From: Verrucomicrobiota bacterium
Lineage (GTDB): Bacteria > Verrucomicrobiota > Verrucomicrobiia > Opitutales > Opitutaceae
Reading direction: 5' to 3'
DNA length: 44,125 bases
Assembly (NCBI GenBank): GCA_023430825.1
Contig: JAEYYL010000340.1
Span: 1-44,125 of the forward strand
Part shown: positions 10,107 to 18,695 of the stretch, one piece after another
Layout of the letters: each line of letters begins with the position of its first letter
How positions within the stretch are numbered: the stretch's first letter is position 1
Notes under the pieces: generated by a model
Told to the model about the DNA's origin: nothing
What the model saw: the letters and a program-made list of their open reading frames with translations, nothing else
The model's database searches: none
Made by a program: the position numbers and the translations under genes

Positions 10107-11852
10107 ATGCCCGCGCTCGCCCCCGACACCGTTCCCGCCTCTCTCGCCACTCAGCTCGACGAAGCGCAGCTCCAGGCGGTCGCCGAAGCTCCGCGCGAAA
10201 AACGCCTCGGCACCCTCGCCGCCGCGTTGAAACTCTCCGAACCCGACGCGCTCGCCGTCGTCGCCAGCGCCGCCGGCCTCCCCACCGCCAGCAATCTCGA
10301 GCCCGATCCCTCCGCCCGCGGCCTGCTCCCCGCCCGGCTCGTTCACGATTACCAGATCATCCCCATCAAGCTGAAATCCGACGGCGACCAAACCGCCGAC
10401 TCCGACTCTCCGCTCTCCGCTCTCAGCGCTCAGCTCTCCACGCCCCTCAACCTCGCCACCGCCTGGCTGCCCGACGAGACCATGGCCGACTGGCTGCGCA
10501 CGTTCACCGCGCGCCCTCCCGTCTGGCACCTCGCCGTTCCCGAGCGCGTTCACCAGCTCATCATCGAAAACTACGGTGTCGGCTCCGGCTCGCTCGAAGA
10601 CGACGACTCGAGCTACATCGCGCCCGAGGTCCAGCATCAAGCCGAGGAAGCCGTCGACGAGGAAGCCGCCGTCGTCCGCTTCGTCAGCGATGTCATCTCG
10701 CAAGCCGTCGAAGACCAGGCGACCGACATTCATTTCGAGCCGCAGGAAGGCCAGCTCCGCATCCGTTACCGCGTCGACGGCCTCCTCGTGCCGGTGCCCG
10801 TCCCGGAAAACCTCCTGCGCTTCCAGGACGCCATCATCTCCCGCCTGAAAATCATGGCGCGGCTCAACATTTCCGAACGCCGCCTCCCGCAGGACGGACG
10901 CATCAACTTCCGCGCCGACAACACCGTCCTCGACATCCGCGTCTCCACGATCCCGACGATCTACGCCGAATCCATCTCGCTGCGTCTCCTCAACCAGAAA
11001 AAGGAAGCCTACACGATGGACCGCCTCGGCATGAGCGCCGAGGAACAATCGCAGATCACGCAGATTCTCGACTACCCGCACGGCATCATCCTCGTCACCG
11101 GTCCCACCGGCTCCGGCAAGTCGACCTCGCTCAACGCGTTTCTCCGCAAAATCAATTCCACCGATCTCCGCATCATCACGATCGAGGACCCGATCGAATA
11201 CGAGGTCCCCGGCGTGAACCAGATGCAGGTCCGCCCCGAGATCGGCCTCACCTTCGCCGACGCCCTGCGCCACGTGCTCCGTCAGGATCCCGACGTCATC
11301 ATGGTCGGCGAAATCCGCGACAAGGACACCGCCGAGATCGCCATCCGCGCCTCGCTCACGGGTCACCTGGTGTTCTCCACATTGCACACCAACGACGCAC
11401 CGGGCGCGATCACGCGTCTCGTCGACATGGGCATTGAGCCTTTCCTCGTCGCGTCCGCCATCGAGCTCGTGATCGCCCAGCGCCTCGTCCGCCGCCTCTG
11501 CGGCGAGTGCTCGCGCCCCGATCCGATCAACAAGATCAAGCTGCGCGAAAGCCTCGCGATCCTCGGTGTCACCGAAGCGGAGGCGGAACTTGTCGACGCG
11601 TTGAAATCCCCCGTCGGTTGCGACCGCTGCCGCGGCACCGGTTATCGCGGCCGCATCGGCATCTTCGAAATTTTCCGCCTCAACGACGAGATGCACGAAC
11701 TCGTGTTGAAGCGCGAGAGCACGCGCACGTTGACCGAATGCGCCCGCCGCCACGGCATGCGCACGCTCGGCCAGAGCGGCTGGGAAAAAGTGAAAGCCGG
11801 CTACACCACCCTCGACGAAGTCCTGCGCGTCATCACCGTCGCCGAGAAATAA
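10107..11852 (+). CDS. gspE: Type II secretion ATPase GspE
   Basis: Cytoplasmic hexameric ATPase that drives pseudopilus assembly, 581 aa. N-terminal MshEN-like domain (about 1-160). ATPase core with Walker A GPTGSGKS (about 331-338), the Asp box IITIEDPIEYEV, Walker B VIMVGEIRD (about 400) and the His box LVFSTLHTNDAPGAITRL. Two CxxC pairs (CGEC and CDRC), as in GspE zinc-binding members, lie between 460 and 520. A heptanucleotide array is translated at about residues 99-111 in the N-terminal region, giving a Ser/Leu-rich insert. The ATG at 10107 is preferred because it follows the gspD stop directly. Confidence 0.93.
   Translation: MPALAPDTVPASLATQLDEAQLQAVAEAPREKRLGTLAAALKLSEPDALAVVASAAGLPTASNLEPDPSARGLLPARLVHDYQIIPIKLKSDGDQTADSDSPLSALSAQLSTPLNLATAWLPDETMADWLRTFTARPPVWHLAVPERVHQLIIENYGVGSGSLEDDDSSYIAPEVQHQAEEAVDEEAAVVRFVSDVISQAVEDQATDIHFEPQEGQLRIRYRVDGLLVPVPVPENLLRFQDAIISRLKIMARLNISERRLPQDGRINFRADNTVLDIRVSTIPTIYAESISLRLLNQKKEAYTMDRLGMSAEEQSQITQILDYPHGIILVTGPTGSGKSTSLNAFLRKINSTDLRIITIEDPIEYEVPGVNQMQVRPEIGLTFADALRHVLRQDPDVIMVGEIRDKDTAEIAIRASLTGHLVFSTLHTNDAPGAITRLVDMGIEPFLVASAIELVIAQRLVRRLCGECSRPDPINKIKLRESLAILGVTEAEAELVDALKSPVGCDRCRGTGYRGRIGIFEIFRLNDEMHELVLKRESTRTLTECARRHGMRTLGQSGWEKVKAGYTTLDEVLRVITVAEK
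10403..10437. repeat. Heptanucleotide array inside gspE
   Basis: Five 7-base units: CGACTCT, CCGCTCT, CCGCTCT, CAGCGCT, CAGCTCT. They are read in frame as a Ser/Leu/Ala stretch in the N-terminal domain of GspE, between its hydrophilic segment GDQTAD and the following TPLNLATAWL. Same period as, but different motif from, the arrays in ABC-F and tatD. Confidence 0.7.
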
Positions 11853-11888
11853 TTTGCCCGATTCTGAATTGAAAACACCCTCTTCTTC

Positions 11889-12074
11889 ATGAGCGACAAA
11901 CAGGCCGTTCTCGAAGCAGTCCGTCGCCTCCCCGAAGATGCAACGCTGGCCGACATCGAGGAAGAGCTGGCCACGCTTGCGGCCATCCGTCGGGGCGCCG
12001 AGGCGGCGGATGAAGGCCGTGTGAAGTCGCACGACGAGGTCAAACGCCTGCTCGTGGAATGGACTTCCAAATAG
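11889..12074 (+). CDS. Putative type II antitoxin
   Basis: A 61-aa acidic, helical protein whose end (HDEVKRLLVEW) is typical of small antitoxins that precede ParE/RelE-type toxins. It overlaps the toxin start by 16 bases (12059-12074), the usual translational coupling of such pairs, and begins 36 bases after the gspE stop. No recognisable DNA-binding fold is evident; autoregulation is possible but no operator was seen. The family is judged mainly from size and position. Confidence 0.7.
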   Translation: MSDKQAVLEAVRRLPEDATLADIEEELATLAAIRRGAEAADEGRVKSHDEVKRLLVEWTSK

Positions 12075-12355
12075 TCTGGTCCGATCCGGCGATCGAAAAC
12101 CTCGGCGAAATTGTCCGTCGCATCGCCGCCGACAATCCCTCCGCCGCCTTGAAGCTCGGCCAGGAGCTGGTCGCCCGCGCCGAAACTGCCGCCCGCTTTC
12201 CCCGCTCTGGTCCTTTATTTTCCATGGCAGACGATGCGGAATACCGTTGCCTCACCCACGGCAACTATCGGGTCTACTATCGCCTCCAACCAAATCGGAC
12301 GCTCGTCGAAGTGGTCGCTGTCCGACATTCTGCGCGCGCTCAACCGCGATTCTGA
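12059..12355 (+). CDS. ParE/RelE-superfamily toxin
   Basis: A 98-aa basic protein with the ParE/RelE toxin layout: N-terminal strand FQIVWSDPAIENLGEIVRRI, a middle AAxxxG helix (SAALKLGQEL), then FPRSGPLF and the closing strand pair YRCLTHGNYRVYYRL and VEVVAVRHSARAQPRF. Depending on subtype, such toxins cut mRNA on the ribosome or poison gyrase; the sequence alone does not decide. The pair sits between gspE and gspF, with the gspF start codon only 2 bases after the toxin stop. Confidence 0.85.
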   Translation: MDFQIVWSDPAIENLGEIVRRIAADNPSAALKLGQELVARAETAARFPRSGPLFSMADDAEYRCLTHGNYRVYYRLQPNRTLVEVVAVRHSARAQPRF

Positions 12356-12357
12356 CC

Positions 12358-13626
12358 ATGCCCCGCTTCACCTACACCGCGCACGATCGCTCCGGCAAAA
12401 CCGTTTCCGACACCCTCGAAGCGCCCAGCCGCCGCGATGCCCTGCGCCTGCTCGCCGCGCGCGGTCTGCAGGTCGTGAGCGCCAGCGAAGCCGCCGCCGT
12501 CGCACCGAAGAAGAATGGCCGCGCCGCAACGAAAACCGCCGCCACCGCACCCACGTCCCCTTCCGCCGTCGCCGCCCGCCGCGGCGGTCCGACCCGCGCG
12601 CAACGGCTTCCCTTCCTCGAAGCGTTGCACGATCTCATTACGAGCGGCATGTCTGCCGGCGAAGGCATCCGCCTCCTCTCGCTCCGCATCAAGGAACCCG
12701 CGCTGCGCGCGCTCTGCATCGCCCTGTGGGAACGTCTCAGCGAGGGCGCGCCGCTCTCGCGCGCGATGGCGGATTTTCCCGCCGTGTTCGATCCGGCGAC
12801 GATCAACCTCATCCAAGCCGGCGAGGCCACCGGTTCGCTCAACGACACGCTCGAACGGCTCATCGCCCATCTCAACGAGCAGCGCGAACTCCGCCGCCAG
12901 CTCCTCGCCGCCCTCGCCTATCCGGTGCTCATGATGTTCGTCGCGGGCTGCGTCATCCTGTTCTTTTTGTTTTTCCTGCTGCCCCGGCTTCAGACCCTGC
13001 TCACCTCCCTCGGCGGCGAACTGCCGGTCTCGACCAAACTCCTCATCGGCGTCGCCGAATTCTCGCTGCACTACGGTCCATTCATCGCCATCGGCCTCGT
13101 GTTCGGCGCAGTCGCGTTCTGGCGCTGGCGCCAGTCCGAGGCCGGCCGCGCCGTCACCGACGCGTGGCTCCTGCGGCTCCCGCTGGTCGGCCCTTTCGTC
13201 GTCTCCCAAACCGTCCTCGCCTTCAGCCAAACCCTCTCCGTGCTGCTGGCCAACGGGATCACCGCCGCCGATGCCTTGCGCATGACGGAGCGCCAGATCG
13301 CCAACCGCGTCCACCGCCGCGCCTTCGACGAAGCCACCGGCCGCGTGCTCGAGGGCGAGGCGCTCTCGCTCGCGCTCACGCGCACCAACTGTTTTCCCGA
13401 CCTCGTGCTCGACCGGCTCTCCGTCGGCGAAAACACCGGCAACGTCGTCCCCAGCCTTCGCGACATCGCGCGCAGCTACCAGAAAATCGTCTCCGGCCAG
13501 CTCAACGTGTTCACCAAGGTGATCGCCAGCGGCGTCCTGCTCTTCGTCTTCGTGTTCGTCGGTTTCATCGCCTTCGCCATCGTCGCCGCCGTGTTCAAGG
13601 TCAGCGGCAGCTTCAAACTCGGCTGA
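12358..13626 (+). CDS. gspF: Type II secretion inner-membrane protein GspF
   Basis: Polytopic inner-membrane platform protein of the type II secretion system, 422 aa. Start MPRFTYTAHDRSGKTV is typical. A low-complexity Lys/Ala/Thr linker (about 45-80) leads to two GspF cytoplasmic domains (about 85-205 and 285-405), each with the internal pattern of an LxxALx(5)GxxSLxxAL type, and three transmembrane helices (about 190-215, 240-260, 390-420). It reads on from the toxin gene with a 2-base gap, so it is likely translated from the same message. PilC is the alternative name; gene company favours GspF. Confidence 0.92.
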   Translation: MPRFTYTAHDRSGKTVSDTLEAPSRRDALRLLAARGLQVVSASEAAAVAPKKNGRAATKTAATAPTSPSAVAARRGGPTRAQRLPFLEALHDLITSGMSAGEGIRLLSLRIKEPALRALCIALWERLSEGAPLSRAMADFPAVFDPATINLIQAGEATGSLNDTLERLIAHLNEQRELRRQLLAALAYPVLMMFVAGCVILFFLFFLLPRLQTLLTSLGGELPVSTKLLIGVAEFSLHYGPFIAIGLVFGAVAFWRWRQSEAGRAVTDAWLLRLPLVGPFVVSQTVLAFSQTLSVLLANGITAADALRMTERQIANRVHRRAFDEATGRVLEGEALSLALTRTNCFPDLVLDRLSVGENTGNVVPSLRDIARSYQKIVSGQLNVFTKVIASGVLLFVFVFVGFIAFAIVAAVFKVSGSFKLG

Positions 13627-13647
13627 TCGGGCCCGGCGTCTCCGGCA

Positions 13648-13725
13648 GGTAGGAGCCTGCTTGCAGGCGATACGATGCTTCATCGACATTCGATGCCACC
13701 CATCGCCTGCAAGCAGGCTCCTACC
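13648..13725. repeat. REP-like inverted repeat B
   Basis: Perfect 24-base arms 13648-13671 and 13702-13725 (left arm GGTAGGAGCCTG then CTTGCAGGCGAT), with a 30-base centre. It lies between the convergent gspF and Ig-like gene and could end transcription in both directions. Best preserved of the four family copies. Confidence 0.92.
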
Positions 13726-13747
13726 CTCGACCCTCCGGCCCTACCCC

Positions 13748-15367
13748 TCACGGATTCACCACGACCTGCGCCGTCACGTTCTGCCCGCCGCTCATCAACA
13801 CCCCCTGATTCTGCTGCGCGGGCAACGCGTTGCCGTGCGAATCTCCACCGGCCGTAAACTTCAGCTGCGTGAGCCCCGCGACCTCGACCGGCGTCCCGTT
13901 CAACTGCGCCAGGTCGCCACCCGTGACGCGCGAATCCGCCACCGATCCCACCACGATGACCGGCGAAGCCTCATCCGACGCCGACAAATCCCCGATGAAC
14001 AGCGGCCCCTGCAGCGCCACGCCAGGCGCGAAGACACCCGTTAGCCCCTTCGCCGCGAAGTAGTGTGTATTCGATGTTCGAATACCGCCGAACAGCCCAT
14101 TCGTGCTCGCGATCGCGATGAATGCGATGTCCGCAATCCCGTCGTAAACCGTCGCGTTGTGGCCGACGAACAGCGCACTCCCGTTGTTTGCCGGGTTGTT
14201 CGCTTCGCCCGGCGCCAGCAGGATGTTGTAGCCGCCCGTCGGATCGAACGCCGTCGCCCGCCCGACCGTGAACACCGAAACATTCGTCCGGTGGTCCGCT
14301 CCGGTGATCACGATCCCCGCATGGCCCTTCACATAATTCACCTGGGACTGATTGTAATGCGTCGGCGGAGCCGGCGGCGACGACGCCTCCAGCACCAGCG
14401 ACAGCGTGCCCGGACCGCTGAACTCGACCTGCACGATGTCGTTGTCCAAATCGATGAAGGACGTGCGCGTCACCTGGCCTTCGTCCGCCGTGATCGCTTC
14501 CGCCGCACCGGTCACCAGCACCTGATCGAAGATATTCGTGTTCGGATGCGGGATGTCCGAGCCGACCACTTCGCCGCCGCCGATCACCTTCAGTGTCGTC
14601 GTCACCCCGAGAATCGCCGGACCGCTCGCGCTTGAGCCGGCGGAGTTGGTGGCCATCACACGGTAAATCCCCGTGTGCTCCGGCTGCGTGTTGTCGATCA
14701 TCAGCGTCCCATCCGCTCCGCCGTTCACCGCGCCACCATTGCGCTGCCACTGGAACGTCGGCGCCGGCGTGCCCGACGCCGCGGCCATCAACATCAGGTG
14801 GCTGCCTGCCGGGCCGCTCGTCGTCTGCGGTTGCATCGTGATCGAGGGCGGCACCGCCGCCGCACCGGTCACGTTGACCGTGTAGGTAAAGTTCGGCGTC
14901 GACGCCGCGGGCGAGTCGTTGTTCGCCCGCAAGACGATCGAGAAACTCCCCGCGGTCGTCGGCGTGCCGCTGAGAATCAGGCTGTCCGCGAAAATCGTGC
15001 CGGTGGTGACACCGCCGTTGAAGGTCAGTCCCGGTGGCACGGAGCCGCTGACGTTCCACGATTCCGGAGCCGACAGCGTGCCGGTGATGCTAAATCCGAT
15101 AGTCGCCGACGTGCCCACCGTCGCGTTGAAAGGACTCATCGACGTCGACGCGAGCTGCGTCGCGCCGGCACGCGAATGCAGCGCTCCGAGCGAAACGAGC
15201 GCGGCGACGGACGATTTCAACAGAGCGCCCGCCGGCGCCGCCAGCGCGCTTTCGGCGCCGCCCGCGACCACGCGCACCAGCGGCGTGCGCTGAAGCAAGG
15301 CCAGCAAGGCGAGTGTCGGAGCGTTGATCCACCGCAGGTGGCGGCGAAGCGGATTGATCGGTTTCAT
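13748..15367 (-). CDS. Secreted Ig-like domain protein
   Basis: A 539-aa exported protein of unknown role. It starts with an unusually long leader (basic LRRHLRWINA, then a hydrophobic ALLALLQRTP stretch, then Ala-rich sequence up to about residue 70). An Ig-like putative beta domain follows (about 75-175), then a canonical bacterial Ig-like domain (about 180-260) with FQWQRNGG and the end pattern GIYRVMATNSAGS. The C-terminal 270 residues are Gly/Ala/Asn-rich beta-type sequence without a membrane anchor, PEP-CTERM or type IX signal. Its neighbours, the type II secretion genes, make it a possible substrate; that is inference. Confidence 0.7.
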   Translation of the reverse strand: MKPINPLRRHLRWINAPTLALLALLQRTPLVRVVAGGAESALAAPAGALLKSSVAALVSLGALHSRAGATQLASTSMSPFNATVGTSATIGFSITGTLSAPESWNVSGSVPPGLTFNGGVTTGTIFADSLILSGTPTTAGSFSIVLRANNDSPAASTPNFTYTVNVTGAAAVPPSITMQPQTTSGPAGSHLMLMAAASGTPAPTFQWQRNGGAVNGGADGTLMIDNTQPEHTGIYRVMATNSAGSSASGPAILGVTTTLKVIGGGEVVGSDIPHPNTNIFDQVLVTGAAEAITADEGQVTRTSFIDLDNDIVQVEFSGPGTLSLVLEASSPPAPPTHYNQSQVNYVKGHAGIVITGADHRTNVSVFTVGRATAFDPTGGYNILLAPGEANNPANNGSALFVGHNATVYDGIADIAFIAIASTNGLFGGIRTSNTHYFAAKGLTGVFAPGVALQGPLFIGDLSASDEASPVIVVGSVADSRVTGGDLAQLNGTPVEVAGLTQLKFTAGGDSHGNALPAQQNQGVLMSGGQNVTAQVVVNP

Positions 15368-15529
15368 GGCGGCGAGAAGAAGGCCGCGGCCCAGGACACT
15401 CCGGGCCTGCGGTCACCGCCAAACTGCGCGTCGCGCCGTCGCGCGAAAGCCGTTCACCGTAACAGGCCCGTTACCCTCTCCCGCCGCGTGGCACGTTTTC
15501 ACGAAAACCAGAGCCACTTCTGGATGGGA

Positions 15530-15596
15530 GGTAGGAGCCTGCTTGCAGGCGATCTCGGTGTGCGAACGATCAACACGCCTGCAAGCAGGCTCCTAC
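15530..15596. repeat. REP-like inverted repeat C
   Basis: Left arm 15530-15553 is identical to that of copy B. Right arm 15576-15596 (CGCCTGCAAGCAGG then CTCCTAC) is its complement. It lies downstream of the outer-membrane barrel gene (stop 15625) and upstream of the Ig-like gene (start 15367), both on the minus strand, in a 257-base gap that otherwise shows nothing. Confidence 0.9.
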
Positions 15597-15624
15597 AACC
15601 GCCTACGACTCTAGTTGAGCCGCT

Positions 15625-16881
15625 CTAAAAGCGCGCCGTCACCTGCACCGCGGCGAACTGGCTCCACGACCGCATCAGGCCCTCCTCGTGCTGCAGGCTG
15701 TATTGAAGTTTCAACTGCACGTGCGGCGTGAAACGATACGCCGGCCCGAGATCCAGCCGGCGGATGTTTGCGCCCCAGCGCACCCGTCCGCCCGCCGGAT
15801 CGTCGAGCCGTCCATAATGCTGCTCGTTCCACCGCGCCGCGAAAGCGAACTGCGGCGTCAGTTTGTATTTCCCTTCGACGTAGTAGGAAAAGACATCCGC
15901 GTTCCCCACGCCCGGCATCGTGAAACGCGATTCGAAAAACTCCGCCCACACCTGCACATGGTGCCACGCAAACCCGATGTCCTGCGCCAGCACGACGTGC
16001 TGGTAGTCGCCGAGCCGCCGTCCCGCCGGCAGCGTCGCCACCGCCGTCTCCTGCAAATACGCCCCGCGGCTCGCCGACAGCCCGAGATGCCACATCGCGT
16101 TCGGCCGGTAGCCGAGTCGCCCGCTCACTGTCGGATGGCGAAACTGGAAATTGTCGCGATCCCACACGCGCGGACGCGACGCGAGCCCCGCGTCCTTCAC
16201 CTCGATCGCATAGTTCACGCGTCCAAATTTTCCGGATACCAGCGCACCCGTTGCGTAACTCGGCCCCCAGAGCAGCGGCAGGCGCAGCGCCTTGTCGGTC
16301 GCCGGCGCCCCGCGCGGCGCCCGCGGGCGCACATGCGACCAGGCGAGCAGCGTCGCCGCCGAATCCACCGCGGTGCCGTCCCACATCCCCGTAAGTTGCT
16401 CGTAAGCGACAGGCGCGGTGACGAACGGATTTTCCCACGAGCCGTGCCGCGGCATCCAGTTTCCAACCACCGTCCCAAATTTACCGACCTGCGCATTCCA
16501 CCGCCCATCCGCCCACGGCGTGAGCCGCACCGCATATTCATCGAGCCGCCCGCGTAGGTGACGGAGCCCCGGATCGAAGCCGCGGTCGACGCGCATCTGC
16601 GCGAAACCATAAACGCGTTCGCCCCATTGCGCGTCCAGAAACGTCGTCAGCCGCGGGTTGAACAGCACGTCGCCGCGCGACGCGATGAACGCCGGCGCCG
16701 GCTGCGAAAAAAAATAGCCCTCAAGGTCGAGCGTGCCACTGAGCCGCGCCCGCGCCTCGCTCGTCGTTCCGCCGTGCACCGTCAGCAATTCTTCGAGCTG
16801 ATCGAAAAACTCCTCCGCCGCCCGGCCAGACACAGCGAGCACGACAGCGGCCAGCAGGAGCGCGACACGCGGCGTTTTCAT
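15625..16881 (-). CDS. Outer-membrane porin-like beta-barrel protein
   Basis: A 418-aa outer-membrane protein. Signal peptide (MKTPRVALLLAAVVLAVSG, cleaved after GRA), then alternating amphipathic strands rich in Tyr, Trp and Gly, ending in aromatic VTARF, the usual terminal Phe for barrel assembly. Mid-protein KFGTVVGNWMPRHGSWENPF is like barrels that sit next to electron-transfer genes, but I cannot name a substrate. It is the last of a minus-strand run and starts 29 bases after the kinase stop. The codon at 16881 is chosen because a signal peptide follows directly. Confidence 0.75.
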   Translation of the reverse strand: MKTPRVALLLAAVVLAVSGRAAEEFFDQLEELLTVHGGTTSEARARLSGTLDLEGYFFSQPAPAFIASRGDVLFNPRLTTFLDAQWGERVYGFAQMRVDRGFDPGLRHLRGRLDEYAVRLTPWADGRWNAQVGKFGTVVGNWMPRHGSWENPFVTAPVAYEQLTGMWDGTAVDSAATLLAWSHVRPRAPRGAPATDKALRLPLLWGPSYATGALVSGKFGRVNYAIEVKDAGLASRPRVWDRDNFQFRHPTVSGRLGYRPNAMWHLGLSASRGAYLQETAVATLPAGRRLGDYQHVVLAQDIGFAWHHVQVWAEFFESRFTMPGVGNADVFSYYVEGKYKLTPQFAFAARWNEQHYGRLDDPAGGRVRWGANIRRLDLGPAYRFTPHVQLKLQYSLQHEEGLMRSWSQFAAVQVTARF

Positions 16882-16910
16882 GCGCCACCAGCGCTGTCGA
16901 TGACCGGGGC

Positions 16911-18695
16911 TCACGCAAGCCGGAACCGGACTTCGAACTCCGTGCCTTCGCCGTCCGAGCGCACCAGCCGCAGATCGCCCTGGTGCAGCCGCGCGAGCTC
17001 CCGCGCAAGGTTCAACCCCAGTCCATAACCCGGCACGTTCTCGCCCATCGAGCCGCGGTGAAACCGCTCGAAGATATGCGCCTGCGCCGCGGGCGGAATC
17101 GCCGCTCCGGTGTTCGTCACCGTCAGAAAAACGTCCGCGCCTTCCTCGCGCGTCGCGATCCGGATGCGCCCGCCGGGCCGGTTGTATTTGCGCGCGTTCT
17201 CCAGCAGGTTTTGCAGGATCAGCGCAATGTAGCGCTTTTCGCCGGCCACGCGCAGTTCCCGCGGCGAACTCGTTTCCACTTCGAGCGCGAGCCCTCGCCC
17301 ATCCGGCAACGCGCCGTGATCGTCGAGCGCCGCTTCGATCAGTTGCGTGAGGTTCACCGCGCCGAACTCGATCTTCAACCGGCCCGCATCCATCCGCGAC
17401 AACAGCAGCAAATCCTCGATCACACTCGATAGCCGGTAGGTCTGATGAATCAGCGCGGAAATATCGCGGCACTCCTCGGCGGACAGATGCTCGTGCGCCA
17501 GCAATTCCTCGAGCCCCGCGCGCAAAACCGTCACCGGCGTCTTCAGCTGGTGCGAGGCGTCCGCCGAGAACCGCGCCGCCCGCTGCAATTCCTCGCTCGT
17601 CGTTTCCAGCGCCGCCTCCGCCCGCTCGCGCTGCACGCGATTCTCCACCGAGTCTGTTTCCAACTTTTCCACCGGCCGCGATAACCGTCGCGCCACCACC
17701 TGGCTCGCGCCCCAGCCGGCCACCAGCAACAAACCGCCCGCGCCCAACACTTGCCACTGCACCGCCCGCTGCCGCGTCTCCAACTCGGCGAGCGGATAAA
17801 CGCACACCTCGTAAGCCGGCGGAAACAGCGAGCCCGGATTCAGCTGCTTAAAGAACAACAGATGCGGCTCCCCGTCGATCTCCTGCCCAAAACGGCTCGG
17901 CGCCTCGGCGCCCACCCCAATCGCGGTTGTGACGGCCTGCACCACATCCGCCGGTTCACCGGTCGCCGAATCATCCCAATACAATCGCCCTTCGAGCCAC
18001 ACGCCTCGCCGAATCCCCGGCCCGGTTCGCGCGCCGGTGAATTTCGCCGGGGCGAATCCGAGCACCAGCGCGGCGATCGCCTCGCCGGTTTCCGTCGACA
18101 CGATCGGCATCGCCACCACCTCCGTAAGTCGCGCCGCTCCACTCGCGGTGTGGCGCGGCAGATAGCCGAGTTGTCGCCGCTCCGTCAAAGCCGGCAGCGC
18201 GAGCTGCGCCTCTTCTTCCGGTCGCAACTCGCCCGCGCCTGCCGTGCCTTCGGGCGGAATCAGCGCCCCGTGCCGGTCGAGAAAGCGATAGAATCCCGCG
18301 TGCAGCGCGTAATCCGTCCGGTCGTCCGGCGCCGCGTTTTCATCGGTCATGATGTCGCGCAATTCATCGCGAGCGCTGGGATACAGCAGGTCGAGCGCGT
18401 CGTCCTCCAGCGCGGCATGGATGCGCGACCGCCGCACCAACGCGCGGCAGCGTTCGAGCAGCGCCGCCTGCCGCAGCGACTGCACCCCGTGCAAGGCCGC
18501 CAGCTCGCCTTGAAACTCCCGCTGCAGTTCCTGCTCGAAAGCCCGCGCGACGTTCCGCTGCGTCAACCACAGCGCGACCCCGGTGATCGCCGCAATCACC
18601 AGCATCATCGCGCCCAACAATCCGCGGCGAAACCGGCGCGCGCTCGACGCTGGCGCGCCTCCCGAATCCCCGGCCGAGCGCGGTCCACCGCTCAT
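16911..18695 (-). CDS. Membrane sensor histidine kinase
   Basis: A 594-aa two-component sensor. First transmembrane helix about 25-46, a large periplasmic sensor region (about 47-295), second helix about 300-320, a short linker, then the kinase: H-box FSADASHQLKTPV with phospho-His near residue 380, N-box LLENARKYN, and glycine boxes ending GYGLGLNLARELARLH and GTEFEVRF. The start ATG overlaps the stop of the upstream cupredoxin-like gene (ATGA, 18692-18695), so the two are translationally coupled. Partner is almost surely the response regulator at 19336. The stimulus is unknown; the linked genes suggest redox or metal state. Confidence 0.93.
   Translation of the reverse strand: MSGGPRSAGDSGGAPASSARRFRRGLLGAMMLVIAAITGVALWLTQRNVARAFEQELQREFQGELAALHGVQSLRQAALLERCRALVRRSRIHAALEDDALDLLYPSARDELRDIMTDENAAPDDRTDYALHAGFYRFLDRHGALIPPEGTAGAGELRPEEEAQLALPALTERRQLGYLPRHTASGAARLTEVVAMPIVSTETGEAIAALVLGFAPAKFTGARTGPGIRRGVWLEGRLYWDDSATGEPADVVQAVTTAIGVGAEAPSRFGQEIDGEPHLLFFKQLNPGSLFPPAYEVCVYPLAELETRQRAVQWQVLGAGGLLLVAGWGASQVVARRLSRPVEKLETDSVENRVQRERAEAALETTSEELQRAARFSADASHQLKTPVTVLRAGLEELLAHEHLSAEECRDISALIHQTYRLSSVIEDLLLLSRMDAGRLKIEFGAVNLTQLIEAALDDHGALPDGRGLALEVETSSPRELRVAGEKRYIALILQNLLENARKYNRPGGRIRIATREEGADVFLTVTNTGAAIPPAAQAHIFERFHRGSMGENVPGYGLGLNLARELARLHQGDLRLVRSDGEGTEFEVRFRLA

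Noticed and set aside
13748..15367. PEP-CTERM or type IX sorting signal on the Ig-like protein
   Set aside because: The C-terminus ends QVVVNP without a hydrophobic helix, basic end or the known sorting motifs.
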